Assembly (NCBI GenBank): GCA_947476525.1
Contig: CANJQY010000007.1
Coordinates: 1 to 39,066 of the forward strand
DNA length: 39,066 bases
Direction of reading: 5' to 3'
DNA from: Oligoflexales bacterium
Lineage (GTDB): Bacteria; Bdellovibrionota_B; Oligoflexia; Oligoflexales; RGVZ01
Shown here: one piece after another, positions 15,722 to 25,310 of the stretch
Position numbering within the stretch: position 1 is the stretch's first letter
Layout of the letters: the number at the start of each line of letters is the position of its first letter
The notes under the pieces: model-generated
Told to the model about the DNA's origin: nothing
Database searches by the model: none
Seen by the model: the letters and a program-made list of their open reading frames with translations, nothing else
Program-made: the position numbers and the translations under genes

Positions 15722-18307
15722 TTAATTTTCGCTCAACAACTGGCTCACACTCTCACGCAACGCGCCACGCGTCGCGAGCCATGAGACAAAAAGAGATAGA
15801 GGCACAATTAGAAAAGTCCAACTTGAAATCATAGTGTCAGTGACGTTCCACGGCGCATCAAATACAAATCGAGCGACCGCTATGCTTTCGAGAATCCCAA
15901 GAAACACGCCAAAAATGACTGCTGCGCTGGAAATCATCAGGTACTCAACTAAGACGCTAAGGGCCGCGTCGGTCACTGAACCACCTAGGGCCATCACCAG
16001 CGCCATATCCCAACGTCGTTGCGTCGATCTTGCATAGGCAATTGCATAAAGCACACCGGCGCCACCCATTAACGCTAACCATGCCACAACACTGATGGCA
16101 ACTCCTACTTTATCGATAAACAAGAGCAGTCGCGACACGGCCGCTTTGATATCGATCACACTGACATTGGAAAACTGGCGGACCAACTCCATTTGAATCT
16201 GGTCCACTTTATCAGAGCCAACACCGCCTGCGCTTGCAACCCAAATTTTCGGTGCATCATTTAATGCACCTGGCTGCACAAGGATCATGAAATTCGGGGC
16301 AAACGACGTCCATCTCACTTTACGGATACTGGTAACGTTTCCCTCAAACTCAACCCCACTGATATCAAAACGCATCTGGTCGCCAATTTTCAAATTCAGT
16401 CTTTTAGCAAAGCCCTCCTCGATCGATAGCCCTGGTACTCCCTGTCCAGAAAATTCCTTACTAAAAAATGCGCCATCAATGATGCTTTCAGCACTACTAA
16501 GTTCACGGCGGTAAGAAAGATTTTGCGTGCGCGCCTGCAAAGCCTCTCGTTGTTTCTGCTCCCGCTCACCCTCAAAATCAACATCTCGCTGATCGATCGG
16601 CAGTCCATTGACGCGCTCCAGCCTAGCCCGCACCATTGGGGCTAAACCGCTCAGGTTTGCGCCAATGGATTGCATATAGGTCTTGAGCGGCACAACCTGT
16701 TCATCTTGGATATCGAACATGAATAATTGCGGAATGATACTTTCTGGTCGTGCCACTTCCTGGGAGACGACTCTTTGCAGCTGCGGAATCAGGCTGATCA
16801 AGGACGCACCAATCGCCAATGCGAGAAAAGTACTAACCGTCGGTACTGGATTGCGACTTAACTGACGGACCGCTAGCCTTCTTGTCCAATGCATCGGTAA
16901 CCAAACCGCAGACCATCTTGCGGCACGCAAAAGCGGCAAGGTCAGAGCCGTGAGTGCAAGCGCTATCACCAAAAAAACCAAAGCAAATGCCGTGCCAGTC
17001 GTCCACGACTTAGACTCGTGCACAGAAGTCAACCACCACAAAAGTAATGCTGGCAAATAATACACCATACCGCGCCACGAGACCCATGACGAAACATCCG
17101 GACCTCCGCGCAGAAGGATTACAGGCTTCACCAGCATCAATTGTCGCAATCTTGGTAGCGACAAGGCCAGCCCACTTAAAACGGCGACTAGTGATGCCCG
17201 CCCAATGGTTTGCCATGGAATCCAAAGTGCTTTAACTGCGCCGGCTACGGGAATCATTGCACGGGCGAGAAATGGCATTCCAAGGTTTCCAAGCATCGCT
17301 GCGATCAAACTCGCACCAAACCCCAAGATCATACATTGCAACACAAACACAAGCGGCCCAATCCAAGGCGGAGCACCGAGTGAGGACAAAATAGCAAATT
17401 CTTTTGTTGTGCGTGAAAGCTGACCATCCATGAGGTAACTTGTACCAACAGCCGCGAGAAATAGTGCGACCAACGCGATCAAAGAAAGGTAATCATTTAG
17501 GTATCCCTGGATTCTCGAAAGATCCTCAGAAACTTCTTTGTGAGAGCGCACGCGAATATCAGCGGACTGATCGCCTGCAGTCAAAGAGCGCCTCAGCACC
17601 TTCAACTCATCGGAGGCAATCTCCGAAGGGTTACTCGAACGAAATCGCTCGATATATAAAACACGGCTACCTAATCCGATTAGATTTGTTCTCTGCAAGT
17701 TGTCCAGCCGCGCGAATATACGCGGCGCAAATGAAAAACCACCGACTCCCGTCGTGGGGTCATCGATCACGACATCTGCAACCGTGAACACGCTATCGCC
17801 AATTTTCAAACGAGATCCAATTTCGATCCCCAGCTGTAGGCGCAGCTCACGAAAAATCCAGACGTCACCGCTCTTAAGCTTGGCCGCATAACCGGTGGCT
17901 ATCGGCCCACCATTTCCGAGAGTGATACCGGGATACAACGGAAACAAATCGTCAATAAACCTAGCTTCTACAAGTCTGGTACCCGAATCGCTAGAGGCCA
18001 TCGTGACAACACTGACCTCAGATGATCTTGAAGATATCTGCAAGCGATCGGATGCGAATTGACTCACGATTTTTTTTTGAGCTTCTGACCAGGCCTGCCT
18101 AGAACTTACGATCATGTCGGCAGAGGCAATTTGCTTGGTCTTAGCTGCTATCTCACGTAAAAAAACACCATTAAATCCATCGACCACCATATAGCCAATG
18201 AGTCCCAGAGCCATATTCACCATCATCGCGACGGTAAATACTCGGTTGAGCCAAAGTTGACGCCATGAGAGTCGAAAGGAAAGTCTTAAATAGTCTGTAT
18301 TGTTCAT
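15722..18307 (-). CDS. FtsX-family ABC transporter permease (YbbP-like)
   Basis: The inner-membrane permease has 861 residues from the ATG at 18307, which overlaps the ATPase stop codon as ATGA; the longer frame would overlap the ATPase gene by 52 bases. It has two FtsX/MacB-type units: a first membrane helix (about residues 12-35), a large periplasmic domain, a bundle of about four helices near 265-400, and further helices about 430-510. A second periplasmic domain and three C-terminal helices (about 735-850) follow. Together with the ATPase and the TesA-like esterase it reproduces the E. coli tesA-ybbA-ybbP order. Such systems act on lipids or proteins at the envelope; the substrate is not known. 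Confidence 0.85.
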   Translation of the reverse strand: MNNTDYLRLSFRLSWRQLWLNRVFTVAMMVNMALGLIGYMVVDGFNGVFLREIAAKTKQIASADMIVSSRQAWSEAQKKIVSQFASDRLQISSRSSEVSVVTMASSDSGTRLVEARFIDDLFPLYPGITLGNGGPIATGYAAKLKSGDVWIFRELRLQLGIEIGSRLKIGDSVFTVADVVIDDPTTGVGGFSFAPRIFARLDNLQRTNLIGLGSRVLYIERFRSSNPSEIASDELKVLRRSLTAGDQSADIRVRSHKEVSEDLSRIQGYLNDYLSLIALVALFLAAVGTSYLMDGQLSRTTKEFAILSSLGAPPWIGPLVFVLQCMILGFGASLIAAMLGNLGMPFLARAMIPVAGAVKALWIPWQTIGRASLVAVLSGLALSLPRLRQLMLVKPVILLRGGPDVSSWVSWRGMVYYLPALLLWWLTSVHESKSWTTGTAFALVFLVIALALTALTLPLLRAARWSAVWLPMHWTRRLAVRQLSRNPVPTVSTFLALAIGASLISLIPQLQRVVSQEVARPESIIPQLFMFDIQDEQVVPLKTYMQSIGANLSGLAPMVRARLERVNGLPIDQRDVDFEGEREQKQREALQARTQNLSYRRELSSAESIIDGAFFSKEFSGQGVPGLSIEEGFAKRLNLKIGDQMRFDISGVEFEGNVTSIRKVRWTSFAPNFMILVQPGALNDAPKIWVASAGGVGSDKVDQIQMELVRQFSNVSVIDIKAAVSRLLLFIDKVGVAISVVAWLALMGGAGVLYAIAYARSTQRRWDMALVMALGGSVTDAALSVLVEYLMISSAAVIFGVFLGILESIAVARFVFDAPWNVTDTMISSWTFLIVPLSLFVSWLATRGALRESVSQLLSEN

Positions 18308-18996
18308 GAAATCGTCTCTAAAAGTCCATGATTCATTCGCAGAATGCGCTGGCAACGACGCGCAATCTCGGGATTATGTGTGACTAGAATCATGGACATT
18401 TTCAATGTTTGCACCATCTCAAAAAGCAAATTTGTGACCTGGTCGCCAGTCTGGGGATCAAGACTTCCACTCGGCTCATCCGCCAGAAGGAGCGAAGGCT
18501 TTGTCACGAGAGCGCGGGCAATGGCAACCCTCTGACACTCCCCACCACTCAGCGCACCAGGGAGATGATTCAATCGGTGATCCATTCCAACGTCACAAAG
18601 GGCCTTTTTCGCCAATGAACTTGCATCGCTTGTGCCGGCAATTTCCAGTGGTAAACTCACATTCTCCAACGCTGTCAATGACGGCATCAAATGAAACTGC
18701 TGAAAAATAATTCCAAGTGACTTACCACGCCACCGAGCCAATTCTTTGTCCGTGAGACTGGTTGTTTGCATTCCATCAATAACTAACGAGCCTGATGTAG
18801 GACGATCCAAAGTTGCAAGCAACGTCAGCAACGTGGATTTTCCAGAACCACTAGGGCCAACAATCGCAACACTTTCTCCAAGCTTTAGGTCAATGTCCAC
18901 ACCGCGTAGCACTTCGATGTCGCCGCTTGGCACCGGCCATAATTTTCGAAGACCTCGGGCGCTTAATATTAATGATGTCGACTGGGAATTTGTCAT
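18304..18996 (-). CDS. ABC transporter ATPase (YbbA/LolD-like)
   Basis: The 230-residue ATPase powers the adjacent FtsX-type permease. Walker A GPSGSGKST is at residues 47-55, the Q-loop at about 99-100, the signature LSGGE at 149-153 and Walker B LLLADEP at 169-175, followed by the H-loop in LVTHN. All catalytic elements are intact. Its length and the SGSLD after Walker B fit the MacB/LolD/YbbA subgroup. ATGA overlaps on both sides couple its translation to the TesA-like gene upstream and the permease downstream. Confidence 0.92.
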   Translation of the reverse strand: MTNSQSTSLILSARGLRKLWPVPSGDIEVLRGVDIDLKLGESVAIVGPSGSGKSTLLTLLATLDRPTSGSLVIDGMQTTSLTDKELARWRGKSLGIIFQQFHLMPSLTALENVSLPLEIAGTSDASSLAKKALCDVGMDHRLNHLPGALSGGECQRVAIARALVTKPSLLLADEPSGSLDPQTGDQVTNLLFEMVQTLKMSMILVTHNPEIARRCQRILRMNHGLLETIS

Positions 18997-19598
18997 AACT
19001 GAGCCTCGATGAATTGAGCAATTTTTTCGGCCATGATTTTGTGGCCCTCAACATTCGGATGAACCGCATCAGGCAGATTATATTTAGGGTCGGCCGCCAC
19101 GCCATCCAACAAAAATGGATAAAAAATCAGGTGCATTTTTTTTGCAAGGCGGGGAAACATTGAATCAAAATCGGCTGTGTATGCTTTTCCAAGACTCGGC
19201 GGAGCCTTAATTCCAGCTAAAATAATTTTTTTGATTCCTCCGGATTTAGCCATTTCAATCGTCCTCTCAAGGCTTTTTTGTGCCGCTTTGACATCTTGAC
19301 CGCGCAGTCCATCGTTTGCTCCGAGCGCAAGGAATAACAAGTCAATCCTGGTGCTTGACTTTAAATGCCATGCCATACGCGAAGGTGCACTGGCTGTCGT
19401 TGATCCGCTAATACCTGCATTGATAAACGTAACATCATGCTTTTTACCCCGCAGGATTTTTTCAGCAACGGTCGGCCATGCTGCTTCTTTGGAAACGCCA
19501 AACCCTTCCGTCAGTGAATCACCTAAGCACAAGATCGTGATTGCATGAGCCTGGCTGGCTAGGGCCAGCGAGAGGGCCATGATTAAATTCTTCGACAT
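18993..19598 (-). CDS. tesA: SGNH/GDSL esterase, TesA-like
   Basis: This is a periplasmic multifunctional esterase/lysophospholipase of the TesA type. From the ATG at 19598 (AAGG six bases upstream; the longer frame starts at GTG 19604) the protein has 201 residues. A signal peptide ends near QAHA. Catalytic Ser lies in GDSLTEG (about residue 28), the oxyanion Gly in block II, Asn in LGAND (about 95), and the Asp and His in DAVHPN (about 177 and 180). All four SGNH blocks are therefore present. The substrate is not predictable. It is the first gene of the coupled ABC operon. Confidence 0.9.
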   Translation of the reverse strand: MSKNLIMALSLALASQAHAITILCLGDSLTEGFGVSKEAAWPTVAEKILRGKKHDVTFINAGISGSTTASAPSRMAWHLKSSTRIDLLFLALGANDGLRGQDVKAAQKSLERTIEMAKSGGIKKIILAGIKAPPSLGKAYTADFDSMFPRLAKKMHLIFYPFLLDGVAADPKYNLPDAVHPNVEGHKIMAEKIAQFIEAQL

Positions 19599-19633
19599 AG
19601 GCACCCTTCAGAATAGTTTTAAGCATTTATAAA

Positions 19634-19655
19634 CATTGATTATTGCGGCAATACA
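19634..19655 (+). repeat. Single arm of the 15663 palindrome
   Basis: This 22-base stretch matches the reverse complement of the left arm of the palindrome at 15663 with one mismatch, and the right arm with a few. No partner arm is present beside it. It lies in the 73-base gap between tatD and tesA. Confidence 0.65.
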
Positions 19656-19671
19656 GTTATTTCTACTACAC

Positions 19672-20475
19672 CTAGACAGCCCCAAAGAGCCGAGTGTAAT
19701 TATCGTAGACTCGTTTTTTAGTGTCCTCATCCGCCCATCCGCGAATCTTGGCCAGTCGCTGGACCGTACCCACAACATTTGCCGGTTCATTGCGTTGCCC
19801 CTTTACGGGCGGCAAATAGGGGGCGTCGGTCTCGGTGAGAATCTGATCGGGCGGAAGCACACTCAACATCTTCTGAAAGGCTTCATTGACGGAGCAATTA
19901 GCGGGAATCGAAAACCACCATCCATACTTTTCGGCCAATTCTTTGGCAAGACTAACACGGCCGCCAAAACAGTGAAAATTCACTTTTTTGATGCCGTGCG
20001 CCGCAAGTATTTCGCCAGCTCGCCGCTCACATTTTCTGGTGTGAATAATAATAGGTAGATTACATTCAATGGCAACGCCAATAAGCGCCTCGAACACCTT
20101 CTCTTGCCCTGGAAGGTACTCCGGCCCGAGATAGTGGCCGTCCAGTCCGCACTCCCCAATGGCCGCCAATCGCCCTGCTAGAGCCTCGCTGCGAATAAAA
20201 GCAATCTCTTCGAAAACGTCAAATTTGTGCACCTCAAAAGGAAAATCCTTAGGAATGCTTTGACACACAGCGTCGAGAGGATAAATGCCTAGGGCCGGCT
20301 TTATGAGTGTATCTGCCTTGGCCATTTCCAAAATCATTCGGTTACTTTTAGGCTCAAGACCGTTGACCACAATGGCTCCGAGTCCAGCGGCTCTAGCCCG
20401 GCTAATGACCTGGTTGCGATCGACGGCAAAATCGTCGTGGGTTAAGTGAGTGTGAACATCAACAAAAAAAGTCAT
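19672..20475 (-). CDS. tatD: TatD-family metal-dependent hydrolase
   Basis: This is a cytoplasmic TatD-type 3'-5' exonuclease/deoxyribonuclease with a TIM-barrel fold, implicated in DNA and tRNA quality control. It has 267 residues. The metal ligands fit the family: H8 and H10 in VHTH, E108 in GECGLD, H145 in IIIHTR, H168 in NFHCFGG and D217 in TETDAPYL. It lies upstream of tesA on the same strand, separated by a repeat arm, so co-transcription is possible but not shown. Confidence 0.93.
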   Translation of the reverse strand: MTFFVDVHTHLTHDDFAVDRNQVISRARAAGLGAIVVNGLEPKSNRMILEMAKADTLIKPALGIYPLDAVCQSIPKDFPFEVHKFDVFEEIAFIRSEALAGRLAAIGECGLDGHYLGPEYLPGQEKVFEALIGVAIECNLPIIIHTRKCERRAGEILAAHGIKKVNFHCFGGRVSLAKELAEKYGWWFSIPANCSVNEAFQKMLSVLPPDQILTETDAPYLPPVKGQRNEPANVVGTVQRLAKIRGWADEDTKKRVYDNYTRLFGAV

Positions 20476-20523
20476 GGAGGATACCCGTCTTTAACATTAA
20501 GAGGATTGACCGGTTAGACCGCA

Positions 20524-21639
20524 TTAATGCGATTCAATGCCCAATTCTTGTTGTTCGTTTGCGGGAACGAACTCAGCCTCGTCCAAGTTCGGAGATGAGG
20601 AGGACTGATTAACAAGTGATTTTATGGCCACGAATGAACCTATTTTTTTTATGTCCCACGACGAATTGAGAACCCGCCATTCTACCACGGAAATGCCAGC
20701 TTGCGCAGCCATTTTATTCGTCATGGTCAGGGCCTCTTTCACAAAATTTTTGGTGTGAAGCAAATCTTCGACGTTAAAAATAATTGGGATTCTAACCACG
20801 CGAGCTTGGTTTTTTGCGGTTTCTAGGGCCTTTTTTATCAGTGATAGTGCTCCGTCCATGTCGCCAATTTCCGCTTGGATTCCATACCGTACGCCGTCAA
20901 GAACGAGCCCCTGGCTTGCGACCTCTTGGAGATTCTGCCATGGATGCTCGAGCAAATTATGCTCATTTTCTATAAACAAGGGAAGCTTCCCCATCATGTC
21001 CTTAAACTGTGTAAGCTCTGCCCCAGACCAATCTTGAGTCAACCCGACCTCTACAGCGGACGCACGAATTTTGCTGTCGACGATACCCTCATCAAAATAG
21101 GCCGCTTTGGGGTCGCCAAAACCAGAATCGAATAAAGCCTTTTTCGCACTAGTGATAACGGCCTTGGTCTCAACGGGCGTAAACGCTCTAAAACTCAAAT
21201 CAAGGCCACAGTCAATGGCACACTCCAGATCCGAGAGCGGGGAACCTAGGGCGGTTGGCTCAAACTTAAAGGGCACTCCAGCCACTCCTGTGAGGCTTTT
21301 CCACGGGGCCAAGTGCATGAGAATGTCGTCGGCCGGGTCTGCACCTTGAGAAAACTCCGTTTGAAATTTTTGGCGCGACTCTTCACCTCGAACGATGAGC
21401 GCTGCGTCAACGGCATGAGCCATGCGGATGCCCGGAAATAACGAACGGATTTCGTGAAGGCTCTCAACCTCATTGGCACGTTCAAATTGACCGAGCCACA
21501 CAGCGATCGGGACTATTTCAATCCCTGCATTTGCAAATAAAGGCGCCGTTGCAAAACAAAAAGAGAGTAATGCCCACGAGACAACGACCCACTGACGGGA
21601 CGTGACTGCTTTCAAAGTATTATATAGCTTCGCGCACAC
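20524..21639 (-). CDS. Secreted NodB-like (polysaccharide deacetylase-fold) protein
   Basis: I start the gene at GTG 21639, where AAGGA lies nine bases upstream and a signal peptide begins directly (about residues 15-38, cleavage near FANA). The longer ATG frame from 21771 would place 44 unlike residues before it. The mature part resembles divergent NodB/CE4-fold proteins: the pattern ILMHLAPWKSLTGVAGVPFK, then an AIDCGLDLS segment and a helix-strand order like that of secreted deacetylases. The usual Asp-Asp and HxxxH metal residues are not clearly present, so activity is doubtful. Total length is 371 residues. The fold call is tentative. Confidence 0.6.
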   Translation of the reverse strand: MCAKLYNTLKAVTSRQWVVVSWALLSFCFATAPLFANAGIEIVPIAVWLGQFERANEVESLHEIRSLFPGIRMAHAVDAALIVRGEESRQKFQTEFSQGADPADDILMHLAPWKSLTGVAGVPFKFEPTALGSPLSDLECAIDCGLDLSFRAFTPVETKAVITSAKKALFDSGFGDPKAAYFDEGIVDSKIRASAVEVGLTQDWSGAELTQFKDMMGKLPLFIENEHNLLEHPWQNLQEVASQGLVLDGVRYGIQAEIGDMDGALSLIKKALETAKNQARVVRIPIIFNVEDLLHTKNFVKEALTMTNKMAAQAGISVVEWRVLNSSWDIKKIGSFVAIKSLVNQSSSSPNLDEAEFVPANEQQELGIESH

Positions 21640-21795
21640 GAATCGTATTCCTTTCTGGAGTCTGCACACACCCGGTGTTTCGGAAGACTTTTCGGATTTA
21701 TAGATAGAAACTAAAGCATCCCCACCTGAATGAGGGCTAACAGGGTCACCAAACCGACTGCAACCTGTCAATTGGGCTTAGCTTTATCGAGATTT

Positions 21796-23784
21796 TTATT
21801 TTTTTGGAACCTTTACCACTACTAGGCGCCGGCTCCGAAGAATCTGGACTGCCACCGGCAGCAGCAACGCAATTACAATCCAAACTGACGACGCTATCGA
21901 GCTCGATTGGGAACCGATGGAACACATCCCAAGAAAAGACTTCTTTTTAGTCGACGATGTGACTGGCGCAGAAGGCGCGCTGGTCTCCGTTGATTTTATT
22001 CCATTAATAGAGGCAACGTCAATCCCAAGAGTGGTCACGCTCATACCTCGTACGTCTGCGGCAGCAAGAATCACAGGCTGATAGGCTTTCGCATAGAGTG
22101 CGAAATCGGCATCCAAAACTCCCACAATCAAATCCTTTATACCCGCGGTAGATGGTAAAAAAGTAATCGCACTGATTAGCAATTTATTTAATTCGGCATC
22201 AGGAATTTTTCCACCTTTGTGGAGGTCCCAAAAAAATCCAGATACGACCTGACCCTGCAAATGGGGAGAAGACTTAAGATCGCTAAAACTCTTTTCACCA
22301 TATTTTATTGTGTTTTCGGCGGTGCGTAAACATTTACCGCTGACCTGGCACAAACCACTCGCCGCAGGGCAAATAGATTCGCCGAGGCACGCATCATTTG
22401 TCCTCAAAAAAGTGAGCGTGTCGGCTAATCCTTCGTGCAAAACGAGGGACTCACCCGCCGTGGTTGTGATGGAGCCAAACACCACGTGATGACCGAATTC
22501 ATGGCTAACAACATCGCTATCTACGGGCAAATTTTTAAGGGTAACGCCATCACCATCCCCAATTTGAATGAACGGGCCTGACGTTCCGTCAAACGGCGTA
22601 TACTGTGCATTATTGACTTTCCCGCCGCTGAAAACCACGTGAGTCTTAACGGTCAATGGCTTTGGCCAGTCTGCTGTAGATGGCCAAACGTAGCCATAGG
22701 TCTCAACAAAGTCTCGCTGCTGGTTCACGTGAGTGAAGGAAGATTGTTCCGGAAAGAATGTAGTTCCTGGCGCACCGGTAAAGGTGTTTGTCGCCGAGTT
22801 GGAGCGACCGATAGGTGTGGCGCTCATGTCGGCTGTTGTAAAATAGGAATTTGTTAAATAGCCATCACCGTTTAACTTAATCGTATAATCTTTGAGAGTC
22901 CCAGAGGTAGGATTTGAGTCATAAGCACGAATTGTGCCGTCAACCGAATCAAAGGACATAATATCTCCCTCGATAACGCCGGTTGGACCAACGTAAAGCA
23001 CATAGGGCGATGTTCCGGCCCGAAGTACAATTTTCCATGTGGGCTGCAGTTCGCCTTGAACAGGAAAAATGCATTTCATTAGTTTCGTTGCGACAATTCC
23101 CTGCACATTCACGCCAGCTTGTAGCATTGACTCCGTGGCCAAATCAATCGCCGAAATTGGCGACGACCATGCGTCATCAGTCATCGCAAAAACGTCGTCT
23201 ACGTTTGGAGCCACTCCCAAAACAAAGGCGTCACCTGCCGGAGTTTCGACCAGTCTAATAGACGATTTACAAACCTCATATTTGCCGGCACGGAGGGTAT
23301 AATTCGTCACTTTTAAAATAGAGTTATTGACTAGACCTACCCCAGTTGGGGACGATTGTCCCACAAGGGAAATTAATGGATGTAGGCCTTGGCTGCGGAG
23401 GTAACCGCGCAGGGCATCGGCAGGAGAATTTTGCCCCAATTGAAAAGGCGCACCGCTACGAATGGATTCCATCATTAGACGAGTGGACCTCAAAACTGAG
23501 TGGGATTCCCACTCTTGTTCAATATATTCTGGTAAACTAGAAAACATGGGACCGGCTAAAACTCGTTGGGCCGGCATTATTGAAGCAAAAATTGAAGCAA
23601 AAACCGAAACAAGAATTGAAATAGGAATGGACGTAAGAGCCGAGGAATGAATTGCCGCAAGAACTCTACTATGACTGCTCGCCACGATCGTGGATGAACT
23701 AGTTACATTCTTTAAAAGAACCATGGGCATAGAAAAATTGCTCCGCGGCCCATTCAACTTTTTTTGCAGACGCCTAAACGCCAT
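21796..23784 (-). CDS. Secreted gluzincin metalloprotease, possible C-terminal sorting tail
   Basis: The 662-residue protein carries HEFGH at residues 428-432 and the third zinc ligand Glu451 in HEGLAD, 19 residues on, the arrangement of M4/M36-type gluzincins. An unusual long N-terminal hydrophobic region (about 43-70, with a repeated SILVSVFASIFAS pattern) is probably the signal peptide. A pro-domain-like part spans about 80-340. The C-terminus has CSIG at 621-624, a membrane segment (about 631-649) and RSRR, which resembles MYXO-CTERM-type sorting signals. It is predicted to be exported and surface-held or released. It lies upstream of the NodB-like gene. Confidence 0.8.
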   Translation of the reverse strand: MAFRRLQKKLNGPRSNFSMPMVLLKNVTSSSTIVASSHSRVLAAIHSSALTSIPISILVSVFASIFASIMPAQRVLAGPMFSSLPEYIEQEWESHSVLRSTRLMMESIRSGAPFQLGQNSPADALRGYLRSQGLHPLISLVGQSSPTGVGLVNNSILKVTNYTLRAGKYEVCKSSIRLVETPAGDAFVLGVAPNVDDVFAMTDDAWSSPISAIDLATESMLQAGVNVQGIVATKLMKCIFPVQGELQPTWKIVLRAGTSPYVLYVGPTGVIEGDIMSFDSVDGTIRAYDSNPTSGTLKDYTIKLNGDGYLTNSYFTTADMSATPIGRSNSATNTFTGAPGTTFFPEQSSFTHVNQQRDFVETYGYVWPSTADWPKPLTVKTHVVFSGGKVNNAQYTPFDGTSGPFIQIGDGDGVTLKNLPVDSDVVSHEFGHHVVFGSITTTAGESLVLHEGLADTLTFLRTNDACLGESICPAASGLCQVSGKCLRTAENTIKYGEKSFSDLKSSPHLQGQVVSGFFWDLHKGGKIPDAELNKLLISAITFLPSTAGIKDLIVGVLDADFALYAKAYQPVILAAADVRGMSVTTLGIDVASINGIKSTETSAPSAPVTSSTKKKSFLGMCSIGSQSSSIASSVWIVIALLLPVAVQILRSRRLVVVKVPKK

Positions 23785-24374
23785 AACTTTGACCTCTTAA
23801 CCCAAGGGCTTTCAAGGCCATCCTTGACCCCCCTGCGCCTATAAGGTACATCGGCAAAATGTGCCTAATACTTGAGATAAAATTTCAAAGTAACAACACA
23901 ACGTGCTGTTTAAATAGACATATTATATTTTCAAGGGCTCCCCCATAGGGGGGGACATCAAAGACCTTAGTTGATTTAACTGCCTCCACCCTAAAAAAAT
24001 CTACGGGCCGAGGCGCACAGAATGAACATCGAGAAAATTTCATCCACAGAGTTTGTGAACAATGTGGGTCGTGATCTGATTCAATGCCGCGACTAGCAAG
24101 CTTTTCACCGATATGCATAGTCATTAGACAACTATCAAACAATGAGCACTGATTGCGATCGTTGCGAATTCGAAGTGACTGACTTTTTACCAGTAATCTT
24201 TCTTTTTTTTTTTGAACAAAAAAAAATATATTTTGTTGAACAAATAATAATTTTTTGCCAATATCTCGTGTTTTGTTGTTAGTTTCCCATGACAATTTGT
24301 TTTAAATTTACTTTTACAGCTTTGTTAAATATTCGAAACTTTCCGGCATCGGCCAAAGAATGGAACGAACTTGA
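23785..24374. other. AT-rich intergenic region
   Basis: This 590-base divergent gap holds the upstream sides of the protease and MBL-fold genes. It contains a CCCCC-ATA-GGGGG hairpin (about 23939-23953) and a very AT-rich part with a T11 run (24203-24213) followed by an A9 run. A minus-strand frame (23885-24295, 136 codons) has no signal, motif or ribosome site and is rich in Cys, Phe and Arg; I do not support it as a gene. Confidence 0.6.
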
Positions 24375-25292
24375 ATGTCTGAAGTCACCGTGACAGCTAT
24401 CGAAGGCAATCGTCAAAAACTTGACGGCGGTGCGATGTTTGGCAACGCGCCTCGCTCCGTTTGGAGCCAATGGATCCAACCAGACGAAAAAAATAGAATT
24501 CCTCTTCACTGCCGAACCATGCTGTTAGAAATTGATGGCAAGAAAATCTTGTGTGAAACCGGTATCGGAGCATTTTTTGAACCAAAACTTGCAGATCGGT
24601 ACGGGGTTTTCGAGACAACTCATAAATTGCTCGAAAACCTGGCAGCAATCCACCTATCAGATTCCGATATCGACTACGTCATTTTGTCACATTTACATTT
24701 TGACCATGCTGGAGGACTGCTCGCCGCTTGGACTGGTCAGCCTGAGCAAAGTCTAAGCCTGTTGTTCCCCAAGGCGAAATATGTTGTTGGCCGTGTCGCT
24801 TTTGAACGCGCAAAAAAACCACATCCACGTGATCGAGCGTCGTTTATTTCCGGCATGCCTGAACTACTTGAGTCCAGCGGCCGCTTGATTCTCGTGGACA
24901 AAGAGCGCCACAAGGACGTCCTCCCCCACGCACTATCTTTTGTCTACACCGACGGTCACACGCCAGGTCAGATGCACACCGTCGCCACCAGCATCCCCGC
25001 AGGTGGCGAGTCTAACGTGACTCCGCACTCTAAAATAGTGTTCGCTGGCGACTTGGTTCCAGGACGGCACTGGGTGCACCTCCCGATCACGATGGGCTAC
25101 GACCGTTTTCCGGAATGTGTGATTGATGAAAAAAAGTCTTTTTACGATCAATTTGCGAACAAACACTCTTGGGTTTTCTATACCCACGACCACGAAGTGG
25201 CTATGAGCCGCATTACATGCGATGACAAGGGCCGGTATCAAATTTACGATGCGGTCCCGACGCCTTCCGCCTTTCAATTAAGCTCAAACTAG
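24375..25292 (+). CDS. MBL-fold metallo-hydrolase
   Basis: The 305-residue cytosolic enzyme has the metallo-beta-lactamase core HLHFDHAGG (H106, H108, D110, H111). The downstream ligands are in DGHTPGQM (His), FAGDLVPG (Asp) and the final YTHDH (His), so the dinuclear zinc site looks complete. This subgroup includes AHL-lactonase-like and related hydrolases, but the substrate cannot be assigned. It has no signal peptide. It converges on the GT51 gene, 18 bases away. The upstream ribosome site is weak. Confidence 0.85.
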   Translation: MSEVTVTAIEGNRQKLDGGAMFGNAPRSVWSQWIQPDEKNRIPLHCRTMLLEIDGKKILCETGIGAFFEPKLADRYGVFETTHKLLENLAAIHLSDSDIDYVILSHLHFDHAGGLLAAWTGQPEQSLSLLFPKAKYVVGRVAFERAKKPHPRDRASFISGMPELLESSGRLILVDKERHKDVLPHALSFVYTDGHTPGQMHTVATSIPAGGESNVTPHSKIVFAGDLVPGRHWVHLPITMGYDRFPECVIDEKKSFYDQFANKHSWVFYTHDHEVAMSRITCDDKGRYQIYDAVPTPSAFQLSSN

Positions 25293-25310
25293 GATTCGCG
25301 TCACCACGGA

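Noticed and set aside
24203-24222. T11 run as a terminator
   Set aside because: No stable GC stem precedes it on either strand; it lies in a general AT-rich stretch upstream of a gene.
23885-24295. 136-codon minus-strand frame in the protease/MBL gap
   Set aside because: No ribosome site, signal or motif; odd Cys/Phe/Arg content; runs through homopolymer-rich DNA.
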